Shown: piece after piece, positions 33,486 through 42,975 of the stretch
Position numbering within the stretch: the first letter of the stretch is position 1
How the letters are laid out: each line of letters starts with the position of its first letter
Assembly (NCBI RefSeq): GCF_900102485.1
Contig: NZ_FNBX01000002.1
Span: forward strand, 24,295 to 88,294
Length of the DNA: 64,000 bases
Origin: Desulfovibrio legallii
GTDB lineage: Bacteria > Desulfobacterota > Desulfovibrionia > Desulfovibrionales > Desulfovibrionaceae
Direction of reading: 5' to 3'
Made by a program: the position numbers and the translations under genes
The notes under the pieces: model-generated
The model's database searches: none
Seen by the model: the letters and a program-made list of their open reading frames with translations, nothing else
Told to the model about the DNA's origin: nothing

Positions 33486-34127
33486 TTACTGTCCCGCGCG
33501 CATGGCTTTGCGCAGGGCGGCCACTTTGGCGGGGATGTCGGGCGCGCCCACGAGGTCGGTGATCAGGCAGCAGCAGCGCGCGCCGTGGCGGGCCACGTCG
33601 GCGATGTTGTGTTCTTTGATGCCGCCGATGGCCACCAGGGGCAGGTCGATGTTGCTGTGCACCCAGTCCAGGTACTGGAGGCCCACGGGGTCCACGACGT
33701 CTTCTTTGGTGTGGGTGGCGTAGATGGGGCCCACGCCGATGTAGTCCGCGCCCAGGCCGCGCGCTGCCTGGGCTTGTTCCGGCTTATGGGTGGAGAGGCC
33801 GATGAGCATATCCGGCCCCACCAGGGAGCGCACTTCGGGCACGGGCAGGTCTTCCTGGCCCACATGCACGCCGTCGGCCTCGGCCAGGATGGCCAGGTCC
33901 ACATAGTCGTCCACGATGAAGCAGGCGTCGGCCTCGCGGGTCAGGCGGCGGAGCAGGCGGCATTCTTCCAGCATGGCTCCGGCTTTGAGCTTTTTTTCGC
34001 GGTACTGCACGATGCGCACACCGGCGCTGAGCAGGGCGCGGACCACTTCTTCCAGGGGGCGGCCCAGGGAGTAGTTGGGGTCGGTGATGGCGTAGATGTC
34101 GGTTTCTCCGGGCAGGATTTTGGGCAT
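33486..34127 (-). CDS. thiE: thiamine phosphate synthase
   Basis: A 213-residue TIM barrel that couples HMP-pyrophosphate to thiazole phosphate. It begins with IYAITDPNYSLGRPLEEVV, followed by VRIVQYREKKL (substrate-binding Arg/Lys), CFIVDDYVDLAILAEADGVH with the metal Asp, VGQEDLPVPEVR and GADYIGVGPIYATHTKED, then PLVAIGGIKEHN. All fit ThiE. It lies 23 kb from the riboswitch-controlled thiS-G-H-F operon and has no riboswitch visible in front. The ATG is preceded by AAGGAGAA. DUF362 lies just upstream on the same strand. Confidence 0.94.
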   Translation of the reverse strand: MPKILPGETDIYAITDPNYSLGRPLEEVVRALLSAGVRIVQYREKKLKAGAMLEECRLLRRLTREADACFIVDDYVDLAILAEADGVHVGQEDLPVPEVRSLVGPDMLIGLSTHKPEQAQAARGLGADYIGVGPIYATHTKEDVVDPVGLQYLDWVHSNIDLPLVAIGGIKEHNIADVARHGARCCCLITDLVGAPDIPAKVAALRKAMRAGQ

Positions 34128-34144
34128 GGGGTTCTCCTTGCCGT

Positions 34145-35131
34145 TCAGGTGCGGAAGACGGCGCAGATGCGGCGCGCGCAGCTTTTGAGCAGGCGTGCCG
34201 GGTGAAAGGAGGTATGGGCCAGGCGCGCGGGCAGCACAAAGCCCGCGGCGTCAAAATCTTCAGGACGCAGCAGGGGGTAGACGGGCACGCAGCCTGCGGC
34301 GGCCGTGCCTGGGGCCTGGCGGCGGATCAGCGCCGCGCCCAGGGGCACGGATGACGGCGTGCGGCCCAGCACGGCGCAGAGGGCTTCGTCCAGGGCCGGG
34401 GCGCTGGCGCAGGCTCCCAGGAGGTTGAGGGGGAAGGGTTCGCCCTTGCTGGGGCCGGTGACGTGCATGGCGCGCACGCCGTCGGCCAGGGCGGCCACGG
34501 GCGGCAGCGCGGCCCAGAGCGCGGCCAGGCAGTCGGCGAAAAAATCCGGATCGCGGCCTTCGCGGGCGTGGACCACGGCCTTGCGCAGGCCGCAGACGCA
34601 GCCGAAGCAGTTTTTTACCGCCAGGGTCAGGAGCATCTGGCTGTGGGCCTTGACCCTGGGCAGGGAGAGGATGGCGTCGCTTTCCAGGGCCAGGCGGGCG
34701 ATGCCGAAGCGCGGGGCGCGGCCGTGGGGCGGGGGGGAGCCGGAGAGCAGGGGCAGGGTTGTGGGCACGGGGGTTTCCAGCGGGCGCACGGCGAGGCCCA
34801 GGGGTTTGAGGGCGGCCTCCAGGCCCACGGCGCGGGCCACGGCGGCGGCGCGGCCAAAGCCAGGGGCGTCGGCCACGGTGACGCGCGCGCCCTGGTCCAT
34901 GAGCCAGGCGCAGGCGGCGGCGACCACGGCGGGCGTGGTGCAGGCCAGGGCCTTGGCCTGCAGGAGGTTGGGTTTGACCAGCACCCGCGCGCCGCGCAGG
35001 GAGATGTGCTCCGTCAGTCGGGCGGCGTCCAGGGCCGCGCCGGTCTGGCGGCTCAGGGTTGGTTCCGTATAGTCCTGGCAGCGGGTCAGGGCCACGGGCA
35101 GGGGGGCGTGAACGGGGGCAGGCGCGGTCAT
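34145..35131 (-). CDS. DUF362 domain protein
   Basis: A 328-residue DUF362 protein. Recognisable segments are VLVKPNLLQAKALACTTPAV, SLPRVKAHSQMLLTLAVKN, CFGCVCGLRKAVVHAREG and LADGVRAMHVTGPSKGEP. Many members carry a C-terminal 2x[4Fe-4S] ferredoxin; here that module is absent and the protein ends with a short Arg-rich tail. The CxC pair (CFGCVCG) could still bind a metal. Function is unknown for the family. It is 17 bases from thiE and reads the same way, so it may be co-transcribed. Confidence 0.82.
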   Translation of the reverse strand: MTAPAPVHAPLPVALTRCQDYTEPTLSRQTGAALDAARLTEHISLRGARVLVKPNLLQAKALACTTPAVVAAACAWLMDQGARVTVADAPGFGRAAAVARAVGLEAALKPLGLAVRPLETPVPTTLPLLSGSPPPHGRAPRFGIARLALESDAILSLPRVKAHSQMLLTLAVKNCFGCVCGLRKAVVHAREGRDPDFFADCLAALWAALPPVAALADGVRAMHVTGPSKGEPFPLNLLGACASAPALDEALCAVLGRTPSSVPLGAALIRRQAPGTAAAGCVPVYPLLRPEDFDAAGFVLPARLAHTSFHPARLLKSCARRICAVFRT

Positions 35132-35263
35132 GGCTGAACTATGCCGCCCGAGGTGCGCCTTGTAAAGCGGCTCTTTTCAAATGGGCGCGCTTGACGTATG
35201 CACAGGCATTGCGCACGGCCGCGGCCTTTGCGGCGGCGCGACACTCTGCGTAAGGATGGCAGC

Positions 35264-38089
35264 ATGCGTGCAGTCATTATGATTTTTTGCATGGCTCTGG
35301 CGCTGACCTGCGGCGTGGGAAGCGGCCCTGGGCCGGTTCTGGCGGCAGCGGCAAGGGATAAGGCCGCGCCCAAGGCCGACCTGGACGCCAAGGGCGCGGA
35401 CAAGGCGGCCAGGATAGAGGCCGCCAAAAACGGCGCGGATAAGAACGCGGACAAAGCGTCGGCCAAAGCGGACGCCGCCAAAACGGACGCGGACAAGGGC
35501 GGCGACAAGGCTCCGGCCAAAGCGGACGCTCCCAAAGCGGACGCGGCCAAGACGGGTGCGGATAAGACGGATGCGGACAAGCCCGTCCTGCCCCTGCAGG
35601 ATCCCTGGGAAGCCGTCTGGAGCAACCAGCGGACCATGCTGAACGAGGTGGACGACAAAGCCGCGCAGATGAGTGCGGATTTCAGCCAGCGCACGGTCAA
35701 TCTGAGCGCGCGGGTGCAGCCCTATACGGAGGAGGCCCGCCGTCTGCTGGTGCTGGTGAATACATACAAAAACTGGCCCAACCCCATGGAGGCCGTAAGC
35801 CGCCGCATCACGGTCACCATGGAAGACCTGCGCAAACTGCTGGACCCCATGACGGCGGCCCGCAAAGAGGCGCAAGGCCTGCTGGAGCGCATCGGCTACC
35901 TGGCGGACAGCCTGCCCGAAGACCTGCAGGACAGCAGCCTGAGCCCGGAAATTCAGGATTACGCCAGGCGTCTGACGCTCACCCGCCTGCGCCTCACGGC
36001 GGTGCTGGCCCAGTTTGACGCCGCCCTGGCCCCCTCCCTGGCCCTGATCAAGCGGCTGGAAAAGACCAGGGAAGAGATCGGCGCGCAGCTGCCCTTGCTG
36101 TGGAAGGACTATTACCTGCAGCGCCCGGTGCCCTGGCTCAGCCCCGACGCCTGGCGCGACTTCTCCAAACAGATGGGCTATTCCCTGCAGGGCATGGTGC
36201 TGCGCCTGCCCGTGGAGATTCCCGTTACGCCGGACCGCTGGGGCACGGCCCTGGTGCGCCTGCTTATCGGGCTTCTGGTTACCGGGGCCTTCTGCACCCT
36301 GCTGTACCGGCGCTATGCGGCGGCCGCGGCGCAGAACGCCACGGTGCGGCACATCTTCCGGGTCAGCCTGCCCTGGCTCTGTGTGGGCCTGGCCCTGCTG
36401 GGCAGCTCCATTTCCGCCACAGGCGAGTTCTTTCGGCTGCTCCTGGCCGTGGGCAACCTCTGCCTTATTGTGGCGCAGCTCTACCTGGCCTGGGACTTCC
36501 GTCGGCTCAAGTATCCTGATGTAGCCGTGGAGCGCGCGCCCTTCTGGGATCTCATGCCCCTCACCCTGGGGGCGTATGTGCTGCTCTATCTGCCGCTCAC
36601 CAAGGCGCTGGTGCTGCTCATCTGGCTGGGGATAGTCATTGCGGCCATGGTGCGCCAGCGCCGCCGCCCCCGGCCGGATCTGGGCCCCCTGCATGTGGAG
36701 GCCAGCGTGCTGGAATGCGAGCCCCTGGCGCTCTGGATCTGCCTGGTGCTGGCCCTTTCCGGCCTGCACATCTATAGTATGGTGCTGTACCTGCTTTTTG
36801 CCTCCACTTCGCTGGCCCTGCAGCTCTGCCTGGGCGGCATGGCCATGGTCAGCAACCTGAACGACAACCTGCCCAAGGAGGGCGTGCGCGCCGCGCTTGC
36901 CCATCTGGCCGTGGCCCTGGCCGCGCCCGTGGTGCTGGTGGCCGTGGTGGTGGGCGTTTCGCTCTGGATCGGCACCCTGCCGGGCGGCATGGCTCTTATG
37001 CAGCGCTACCTGCTGCAGGGGGTCAGCGTGGGCAGCACGCAGTTCAACATCGTTCATGTGCTGCTGATCATCACCATGTTCTACCTCACGCGCACGGCCG
37101 TGGCCATGGGCTCGCGCTTTCTGGCCCGTCTGCCCAAGCAGGGCCTGACCATTGATTCCACCCTCATCCCGCCCATGCAGACGGCCTTTACCTACGCCCT
37201 GTGGTGTTGCTTCGGGCTGTTTGTGCTGCGGGCCCTGGGCATGGAGCTGAGCAACCTGGCCATGGTGGCCGGCGGTCTTTCCGTGGGCATCGGCTTCGGC
37301 ATGCAGACTATTGTCAACAACTTCCTTTCGGGCCTGATCCTTATTTTCAGCCGCACCCTGCAGGCCGGGGACGTGGTGGACGTGGGCGGCATCCAGGGCC
37401 GGGTGCGCAAGATCAGCGTGCGCGCCACCATGGTGGAAACCTTTGACAACGCCCTGATCATCGTGCCCAACTCCGAGTTTGTAGCCAGCAGGCTCATCAA
37501 CTGGACGCGCAACAGCCGCACCGTGCGGCGGGAGATCAAGATCGGCGTGGCCTACGGCAGTTCGGCCGATCAGGTCATGAAGATCCTGCTGGCCATCGCC
37601 AACAGCCACAGCAATGTGCTCAAATATCCGCCTCCGGCCGTGTCGTTTGACGATTTTGGGGCCAGCACCCTGGACTTCACCCTGCGCTTCTGGGTTCGGG
37701 ATTACGACGTGAGCGTGTCCACTTCGTCGGACATCCGCCTGGAGATCGAAAAAGCCTTCCGCGAGGCGGACATAGAAATTGCCTTCCCGCAGCTGGACGT
37801 GCATATTAAGGATGTGCCCGCGCCCCGCGCTCTGCGGCCTGCCGCGCGCCCCGCCCCGCGCCCGGCGGCGAATCCGGCTGCCGCGGCGGTGCCCACGGCC
37901 GTTGCGGACCAGGCCCCCCCGCGCCGGGCTGGGCAGCCCGGCCAGCCCGGAGGTCAGGCGCGCCGTCGGCCGCGCCTGGTGGGCGGCAGAACCCGGCGTC
38001 CGGCCAGGCCCGGCAATGCTGCGCCTGCCGCTGCACCCGTCGTTACGCCTGCCGCTGCACCCGCCGTGGAGGACGAGGACGAAAATTGA
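35264..38089 (+). CDS. large MscS-family mechanosensitive channel
   Basis: About 941 residues. A signal peptide (about 1-27) is followed by a Lys/Ala/Asp repeat region (about 28-108), a helical periplasmic domain (110-300) and about ten membrane segments from residue 325 to 690. The conserved pore-lining helix and beta domain are visible: GGLSVGIGFGMQTIVNNFLS, GLILIFSRTLQAGDVVDVGG, and RATMVETFDNALIIVPNSEF. The last 90 residues are Pro/Ala/Arg-rich and end in an acidic EDEDEN. The plan is that of MscK/MscM-type channels that open on osmotic downshock. AAGGA precedes the ATG at 35264. Confidence 0.9.
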   Translation: MRAVIMIFCMALALTCGVGSGPGPVLAAAARDKAAPKADLDAKGADKAARIEAAKNGADKNADKASAKADAAKTDADKGGDKAPAKADAPKADAAKTGADKTDADKPVLPLQDPWEAVWSNQRTMLNEVDDKAAQMSADFSQRTVNLSARVQPYTEEARRLLVLVNTYKNWPNPMEAVSRRITVTMEDLRKLLDPMTAARKEAQGLLERIGYLADSLPEDLQDSSLSPEIQDYARRLTLTRLRLTAVLAQFDAALAPSLALIKRLEKTREEIGAQLPLLWKDYYLQRPVPWLSPDAWRDFSKQMGYSLQGMVLRLPVEIPVTPDRWGTALVRLLIGLLVTGAFCTLLYRRYAAAAAQNATVRHIFRVSLPWLCVGLALLGSSISATGEFFRLLLAVGNLCLIVAQLYLAWDFRRLKYPDVAVERAPFWDLMPLTLGAYVLLYLPLTKALVLLIWLGIVIAAMVRQRRRPRPDLGPLHVEASVLECEPLALWICLVLALSGLHIYSMVLYLLFASTSLALQLCLGGMAMVSNLNDNLPKEGVRAALAHLAVALAAPVVLVAVVVGVSLWIGTLPGGMALMQRYLLQGVSVGSTQFNIVHVLLIITMFYLTRTAVAMGSRFLARLPKQGLTIDSTLIPPMQTAFTYALWCCFGLFVLRALGMELSNLAMVAGGLSVGIGFGMQTIVNNFLSGLILIFSRTLQAGDVVDVGGIQGRVRKISVRATMVETFDNALIIVPNSEFVASRLINWTRNSRTVRREIKIGVAYGSSADQVMKILLAIANSHSNVLKYPPPAVSFDDFGASTLDFTLRFWVRDYDVSVSTSSDIRLEIEKAFREADIEIAFPQLDVHIKDVPAPRALRPAARPAPRPAANPAAAAVPTAVADQAPPRRAGQPGQPGGQARRRPRLVGGRTRRPARPGNAAPAAAPVVTPAAAPAVEDEDEN

Positions 38090-38123
38090 TCCCCCCGCAC
38101 CCCAAAACCAGAGGAGGACGCTT

Positions 38124-38471
38124 ATGATCCATCGCGCAACGGAACTGGAAACTTTTGCCAAAGAAATGTTCGGCGGCCCCGGCGACGTGCATTTTACCAA
38201 GATTGTCCCGGCCGAGGGCCTGGCGGGCAAAGGCCGTCTGTTCAACATCGGCCTGCTCAAGCCCGGCTGTGCTGTGGGCATGCACGGCCACAAGGGCGAA
38301 ATGGAGATCTACTACATTCTGGAAGGCCACGGCCTGTATAACGACAACGGCACAGAAACGCCCGTGGGGCCCGGCGACGTCACCGTCTGCCCCGACGGCG
38401 AGAGCCACGGTCTGCTCAATACCGGCGATACGGACCTTAAAATGGTGGCGTTGATCCTGTTTGCCCAATAG
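38124..38471 (+). CDS. single-domain cupin protein
   Basis: 115 residues forming one cupin barrel. Motif 1 is GMHGHKGEMEIYYILEGHGL, with metal ligands HxH...E, and motif 2 is PDGESHGLLNTG with the last His. Small cupins like this can be isomerases, oxygenases or sugar-binding sensors; function cannot be told. GAGGAGG lies eight bases before the ATG. It starts 34 bases after the MscS gene and may be co-transcribed with it. The TAG stop is also the end of a repeat element, and a terminator follows at 38670. Confidence 0.88.
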   Translation: MIHRATELETFAKEMFGGPGDVHFTKIVPAEGLAGKGRLFNIGLLKPGCAVGMHGHKGEMEIYYILEGHGLYNDNGTETPVGPGDVTVCPDGESHGLLNTGDTDLKMVALILFAQ

Positions 38472-38611
38472 AACAGGCCGCCTTTGCGCATATGCGTTCT
38501 CAACGGTTATGACACGCCCGTTCCGGCGTTTAGCAGCGCAGAGGCATGCGCTTATGCCTGCACGGCGGGCGTAAGCTCGCGCAGCCGCCACGGCGTGGCA
38601 ACGTTGCAACG
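38469..38611 (+). repeat. TA-flanked MITE-like repeat, copy 4 (diverged)
   Basis: A degenerate copy. It opens TAGAACAGGCCGCCTTTGCG, keeps CGTTCTCAACGGTTATGACA, GCGCTTATGCCTGCACGGCG and GGGCGTAAGCTCGCGCAGCC, and ends with a changed palindrome (GGCAACGTTGCAAC). Its first TAG is the stop codon of the cupin gene. Confidence 0.72.
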
Positions 38612-38669
38612 TCGGAATGCACGTGTCCTTGCGGCTGCGCGGCCTCAAGGAGAAGCCGGGCCGGATACG

Positions 38670-38713
38670 GCAACGGGGGGCCTCCGGCAGTGGGCGGCCC
38701 CCCGTTGCGTTTT
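38670..38713 (+). terminator. terminator after the cupin gene and repeat
   Basis: GCAACGGGGGGCC (38670-38682) pairs with GGCCCCCCGTTGC (38696-38708), followed by GTTTTG. It stands between two convergent genes and probably ends the plus-strand transcript that carries the repeat. Confidence 0.8.
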
Positions 38714-38724
38714 GGGGCGCGGGC

Positions 38725-40869
38725 TTATCCGCGCTTCATTTCCTCTATAAGGTTGTTGAGCTGCTGGGCCTGATTGGCCAGGTCGGAAACGGCATGGGCC
38801 GCGCCGTCCATGGCATCGGCAGTCTGGTGGGACATGCTGCTGATGTGGTTGATGCTCTGGTTGATTTCCTCGCTGGCGGCGGACTGCTCCTCGCTGGCGG
38901 CGGCAATGGCGTTAACCTGGTCGGCCGTGGCTTCCACCGTGCTGACGATCTCTTCCAGCGCCTTGCCGGACTGCTCGGCAAAATCCGTAGCCTGGCCTAT
39001 CTGGCGCACGGCGTTGTCCACGCCCTCCATGCTTTTGGCCGTGCTGTCCTGAATGGCGGCAATGGCGTTGCCCACGTCGGTGGTGGAGGCCATGGTTTTT
39101 TCCGCCAGTTTGCGCACCTCGTCGGCCACCACGGCAAAGCCGCGTCCGGCTTCGCCCGCGCGGGCGGCCTCAATGGCCGCGTTGAGCGCCAGAAGGTTGG
39201 TCTGGTCCGCAATGTCGGAGATGACGGCCATGATGCGGCTGATGGCCTGGGCGTGCTCGTTGAGGCGGGCCATGTCCTCTTTGAGGGCCAGGGAGGCGTC
39301 GCGCACGCTTTCAATGCTCTGGAGGGACTGCTCCACAATGCGCGCGCCGGCCAGGGCGCGCTCGCGCGTGTCGCTGGAGGCCCCGGAGGCCTGGCTGGCG
39401 TTTTTGGCCACTTCCTGCACGGTGGCGTTCATTTCGTTCATGGCCGTGGCGGCCTCGGTAAGGCGCTGGGCGGATTCTGCGGCGCTGCGGTCCGATTGTT
39501 CGATCTGAGTCGCCAGCTTGGTGGAGGCGGAGGAGAGCACGCCCACCACGCCTTCCAGTTGCCCGGCGGCGGCCAGCATGCCATCGCGGCGCGCGCTTTC
39601 GGCCCTGGCCGTGGCGGCCTCGGCCTCGCGGGTGGCCTGGCGGGCTTTTTCCGATTCCGCCTTGGCGTCGGCGGCCAGGGCTTCCGCCTTGGCTATGGTT
39701 TCCAGCAGGGACTGGATCATGGCCTTGAGGGCCGTGCTCAGGGTTTTCATTTCGCCGCCGAAGCCTTCGTCCTTAATGGTGTGGCGCAGGTCGCCGCCGG
39801 CAATGACTTCGGCGGTGCGGGCCAGATAATTGACGGGCCGCAGGGAGCTGCGCACCAGCAGAAAGACGGCCAGCAGCAGGGCCGCCAGCAGCACGGCGGA
39901 CATGGTCAGGGTCAGGCGGCTGATTTCCGTGGCCTGGGCCATCACCTCGCTTTCAGGGGCGGCGACGCTCAGGTACCAGTGCTGGCTGCTGCCCTCAATG
40001 GCGATGGGGTGGAAATAGCGCAGCATAACGCCCGTGGCGGCGTTCACGGCTTCAAAGTACGGTTCGCCGGCCTTGAAGGCCGCCATGGCGGCCTGCTCGT
40101 TCTGTAGCGCGTTGGCCTGAAAGACGTTTTTGCCGATAAGCTCGCTTTTGTGGTGGGCCAGAATGCGCCCCTGGTCGTTCTGGAGCGAAGCGTAGCCCGT
40201 GCTGTAGACCTTGATCTCCGTAACAAGCTGGACAAGACGGTCCACGGAAATATCCGCCAGCACCACGCCGCGAAAGGCCTTCTGGACCAGGACAGGGTAG
40301 GCCACGGAGGACATGGGCACCGCCTTGCCGTTGACCGTGTAGGGCTGCGGGTCGGAAAGAAAGACCGCCTGCGTTGCCTTGGGCGTTGTATAGTAGGGCT
40401 GGTCCAGCTGTTCGCCCAGGTTCACCAGCTTGGCCCCGGTGGCGCAGTAGGGCAGAAAGCGGCCGTTGGCGTCGCTGCCCGCCGCGCCGCGGCAGTCGGC
40501 GTCTTTGCCGTCGTAAGCGTTCGGTTCCCACATGGCGCCCACGCCAAAGAGGTCCGGATTGCCCATCTGCACGCCGCGCAGCAGGGCCGCCAGGCTTTCC
40601 CGCGAAGGCTGCTGCCCTGTGGCGATAGCCTGGGCCAGGGCCCCGCTCAACGCCTTGGTCTCGCCCACAGCGCCATTGATGAAACTGCGGATCAGGTTGC
40701 CTTTTTCGCCGCCCAGGGCGGCCAGCTCCCGCTTGGCTACGCTGCCTACGGCGGCTGCGCTGCGCCACTGGATCTGCCAGGCCAGCAGGCCAAGGCCCAA
40801 CACCAGAATCAGCGCCACAGGGATGACTACTTTGGGAACAATACGCAATCGTTTGTATGCACCGAACAT
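38725..40869 (-). CDS. methyl-accepting chemotaxis protein
   Basis: A 714-residue receptor. One membrane segment is at about residues 10-32, then a periplasmic sensor of about 270 residues with the look of a dCache domain ([41 protein letters not shown]), and a second membrane segment at about 315-340. A HAMP domain follows ([20 protein letters not shown]), then the signalling helices with the hairpin tip [20 protein letters not shown] and [20 protein letters not shown]. There is no C-terminal receptor pentapeptide for CheR. ATG 40869 follows GGGAGGGGAAT. Alone, with no che genes beside it. Confidence 0.94.
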   Translation of the reverse strand: MFGAYKRLRIVPKVVIPVALILVLGLGLLAWQIQWRSAAAVGSVAKRELAALGGEKGNLIRSFINGAVGETKALSGALAQAIATGQQPSRESLAALLRGVQMGNPDLFGVGAMWEPNAYDGKDADCRGAAGSDANGRFLPYCATGAKLVNLGEQLDQPYYTTPKATQAVFLSDPQPYTVNGKAVPMSSVAYPVLVQKAFRGVVLADISVDRLVQLVTEIKVYSTGYASLQNDQGRILAHHKSELIGKNVFQANALQNEQAAMAAFKAGEPYFEAVNAATGVMLRYFHPIAIEGSSQHWYLSVAAPESEVMAQATEISRLTLTMSAVLLAALLLAVFLLVRSSLRPVNYLARTAEVIAGGDLRHTIKDEGFGGEMKTLSTALKAMIQSLLETIAKAEALAADAKAESEKARQATREAEAATARAESARRDGMLAAAGQLEGVVGVLSSASTKLATQIEQSDRSAAESAQRLTEAATAMNEMNATVQEVAKNASQASGASSDTRERALAGARIVEQSLQSIESVRDASLALKEDMARLNEHAQAISRIMAVISDIADQTNLLALNAAIEAARAGEAGRGFAVVADEVRKLAEKTMASTTDVGNAIAAIQDSTAKSMEGVDNAVRQIGQATDFAEQSGKALEEIVSTVEATADQVNAIAAASEEQSAASEEINQSINHISSMSHQTADAMDGAAHAVSDLANQAQQLNNLIEEMKRG

Positions 40870-40945
40870 ATTCCCCTCCCGCAAACTGATGTTTTTTATT
40901 CAAGGATGTTATTGAAGAATTATCAAATGAAAAACAGTTATGATA

Positions 40946-40973
40946 ATTATAGTTACGACATTTTGCGCGCAAA
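40946..40973 (-). promoter_or_regulatory. predicted promoter of the MCP gene
   Basis: A perfect TATAAT (40951-40946) on the minus strand with TTTGCG (40973-40968) 16 bases before it. It lies in an AT-rich island (40880-41140) that otherwise holds no gene. Confidence 0.55.
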
Positions 40974-41124
40974 GTTTAGTCATAAGGCTTAAATTGCAAA
41001 TTCAGTGGGGAAGAAAATATTTTTTAACTGTTTTAAATACAGCATGTTGATATGCGATGTTTGGCTTGCTGCAAGATATGATGGGCGTAAAAGAGTTTGT
41101 AACGCAGCGAGATATATTGGCTAT

Positions 41125-41162
41125 ACATAAAAAAACAAAAAACGCTCCCCAGAACAGGGAGC
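41125..41162 (-). terminator. terminator after the TraT-like genes
   Basis: On the minus strand GCTCCC pairs with GGGAGC (41162-41157 with 41149-41144), followed by GTTTTTTGTTTTTTT. The gene stop is 143 bases upstream. Between them (41165-41300) lies GC-rich sequence with a weak fragment of the MITE-like core (ACAGACGCCCGGCGTAGAGG, about 41190). Confidence 0.78.
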
Positions 41163-41304
41163 GGCGGCGGAATCACGGCGTCTGTGCGAACAGACGCCCG
41201 GCGTAGAGGCGCGGGCGTAGCGGCGCTGCGCGGGGAAGCGCCAGAGGGTGCGTTTTGCCTGCCCTTGGGAACAATCGTTCGCAGGGGCAATAATCTTCAG
41301 GGGA

Positions 41305-41979
41305 TCAGGGGCTGGGCGGGCTGTCCTCCGGACCAGCGGGAAACGCGGCCGCGTCGGCCGGATCCGGCGCGCCGTCTGTGGCCGCATGCAGGGCCTGGGC
41401 CAGCTCCTTAGCCAGGGTTTCCATAAAATAGGGAGGCAGGCTTTTTTCCTGCCGGATACGCTGGCTGAGCAGCAGCCCCAGGCGCATCTGGCTGTCGGAA
41501 ATGGCGTTGCGGCTGCTGATGTTTTTGAGCCGCGCCCGGCCCGGCTTGGCCGCGCTGGGCACCCGCCTGAGCACCAGCAGCACGTCGGCCACCAGGGCCG
41601 TGCCGCCCTGGCCCGCAAGGCGGGAGGGCGCGTCGTAGCCTGCGGCCACCACGGCGCGGGCCGTGGCCGGATCCGTGGGGCCCGCGGCCAGCACGTTCAT
41701 TTGCAGGATGTAGCCGGCCTGGCTGGGGTTGGGCACCAGCTCGTAGCCTGCCTGGCGCAGGCGGGCTTCGGCCAGGGGGCGCAGGCCGGGGGCGTGCCCC
41801 GAATTGTCGCGCAGCCCCAGGTAGACCAGCCTGGGGATCTCCGCATCGTTGGCGGCGTCTTCCAGCGCGCCGGCGCGCAGAACCTCCAGCCGGGCCGGGT
41901 CGCCCTGCTGCCGCACGCAGGCGCAGAGCGGCAGCAGGCAGCAGAACAGGGCCAGAAGCGCGGAACGGGGAAAAGCCAT
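41305..41979 (-). CDS. TraT-like lipoprotein 1
   Basis: 224 residues. The signal peptide ends at lipobox LCAC (Cys21). The body resembles the TraT complement-resistance/surface-exclusion family: RLRQAGYELVPNPSQAGYIL then QMNVLAAGPTD, the usual strand pattern before a glycine-rich middle; here the middle (GYDAPSRLAGQGGTALVADV) is less glycine-rich than in the neighbour. It ends with a Pro/Ala-rich tail. ATG 41979 has GAGG upstream. It follows TraT-like 2 by 129 bases on the same strand, probably an old duplicate. No conjugation genes are near, so it is likely a chromosomal outer-membrane lipoprotein. Confidence 0.6.
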   Translation of the reverse strand: MAFPRSALLALFCCLLPLCACVRQQGDPARLEVLRAGALEDAANDAEIPRLVYLGLRDNSGHAPGLRPLAEARLRQAGYELVPNPSQAGYILQMNVLAAGPTDPATARAVVAAGYDAPSRLAGQGGTALVADVLLVLRRVPSAAKPGRARLKNISSRNAISDSQMRLGLLLSQRIRQEKSLPPYFMETLAKELAQALHAATDGAPDPADAAAFPAGPEDSPPSP

Positions 41980-42108
41980 ACAAGCCTCGATAGGGGTCCG
42001 TGGCTGTGCGGTCACGGGCAAGAGTGCAAAAAGCGCCGCCGTGCTCTGTGCGGCAAAAGGGACGCCGCCGGGGCAGGGGCTTCGGGCCGCGGGCGGCCCG
42101 GAAGGGGG

Positions 42109-42813
42109 TCAGGGCTGCAGGGCGTCCACCACCTTGCGGCTCAGGGCGTCTTCCAGGCCGGGCAGGCTGGCCTCGCGGCCCATGTTTTCGCCTTCGGCGG
42201 TGACGCGCACGCGGCTCCAGGCGTCGTCTGCAGGCTCGTGGCCGTGGCGGCCGAAGCCCACCTGGGCCTCCAGGCCCCAGACATTGTAAGAACCGCCGTC
42301 CGAGAGACCCACGCCCAGGCCCAGCAGCGCGCCGCCGCCGATGCCCCAGGCCGCGCCCCGGCCGCCGCCCACAGCCCCGCCCAGCATGGCCCCCAGCACC
42401 GCGCCCGTGGCCGTTGTGCCCAGGGTGCGGCCGCCGCTCGCGGGGGCGCTGCGGGAGCCCAGCTGCCGGATGTCTTCCACGCGCACGCGCACAACAATGT
42501 CGGCCTCCTGGGCCGTGTCGGCGGGCGTCAGGCTGCGGTCGCTCTGCAGATAGCCCGTGAGCATGGAGGCGAGGTCCGCGTTGAAGGATTCGCTGCCGCC
42601 GCGCACGCCCACATGCACGCTCTGGCCGGGCTTGGCCGTCACCGTGGGCAGGGCCGCAGACCAGCCGGGAGCGGCCGCGTCGTCCGCAGCCGGGCCGGAG
42701 CCGCCCGCGTCCTTGCCGGCGCAGCCCGCCAGCATGAAGCAGACCGGCAACGTGAGGCAGGCCAGCAGCAGGGCCCGGCACAAGGGGCGGAAAGACTGAA
42801 AATTCGGCACCAT
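42109..42813 (-). CDS. TraT-like lipoprotein 2
   Basis: 234 residues with lipobox LAGC (Cys31). The mature part has SVHVGVRGGSESFNADLASM, LTPADTAQEADIVVRVRVED, then a long glycine zipper (TATGAVLGAMLGGAVGGGRG and GIGGGALLGLGVGL) that probably inserts in the outer membrane, and a C-terminal domain ending LEDALSRKVVDALQP. This order (degenerate-residue binding domain, glycine zipper, tail) is that of TraT. GAGGAT precedes the ATG. It has its own promoter, divergent from topA. Confidence 0.65.
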   Translation of the reverse strand: MVPNFQSFRPLCRALLLACLTLPVCFMLAGCAGKDAGGSGPAADDAAAPGWSAALPTVTAKPGQSVHVGVRGGSESFNADLASMLTGYLQSDRSLTPADTAQEADIVVRVRVEDIRQLGSRSAPASGGRTLGTTATGAVLGAMLGGAVGGGRGAAWGIGGGALLGLGVGLSDGGSYNVWGLEAQVGFGRHGHEPADDAWSRVRVTAEGENMGREASLPGLEDALSRKVVDALQP

Positions 42814-42844
42814 GGCATCCTCTGGCTTTACGGCATATTGTATC

Positions 42845-42873
42845 TGCATAGCGTATATCCCGTCCGCTGTCCA
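42845..42873 (-). promoter_or_regulatory. predicted promoter of the TraT-like pair
   Basis: On the minus strand TGGACA (42873-42868), 17 bases, TATGCA (42850-42845), about 30 bases from the start codon. Confidence 0.55.
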
Positions 42874-42895
42874 GGCGGCGCCCGGCGCGCCGCAC

Positions 42896-42923
42896 TTGAC
42901 GCCCTGCGGTTTTGTCGTATCTT
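42896..42923 (+). promoter_or_regulatory. predicted promoter of topA
   Basis: TTGACG (42896-42901), 16 bases, TATCTT (42918-42923), about 50 bases before the topA ATG and back to back with the TraT-like promoter. Confidence 0.6.
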
Positions 42924-42975
42924 GCCGTAACAGCAGCGGTGCATGACGGCAGCCGCAGCGCAACACGGGGGCAGC

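Noticed and set aside
35340..35600. The Lys/Ala/Asp repeats as a CRISPR or tandem array
   Set aside because: The units are short, irregular and clearly coding; no spacer pattern.
35177..38293. A long minus-strand frame opposite the MscS channel
   Set aside because: Same reason: shadow of a high-GC gene.
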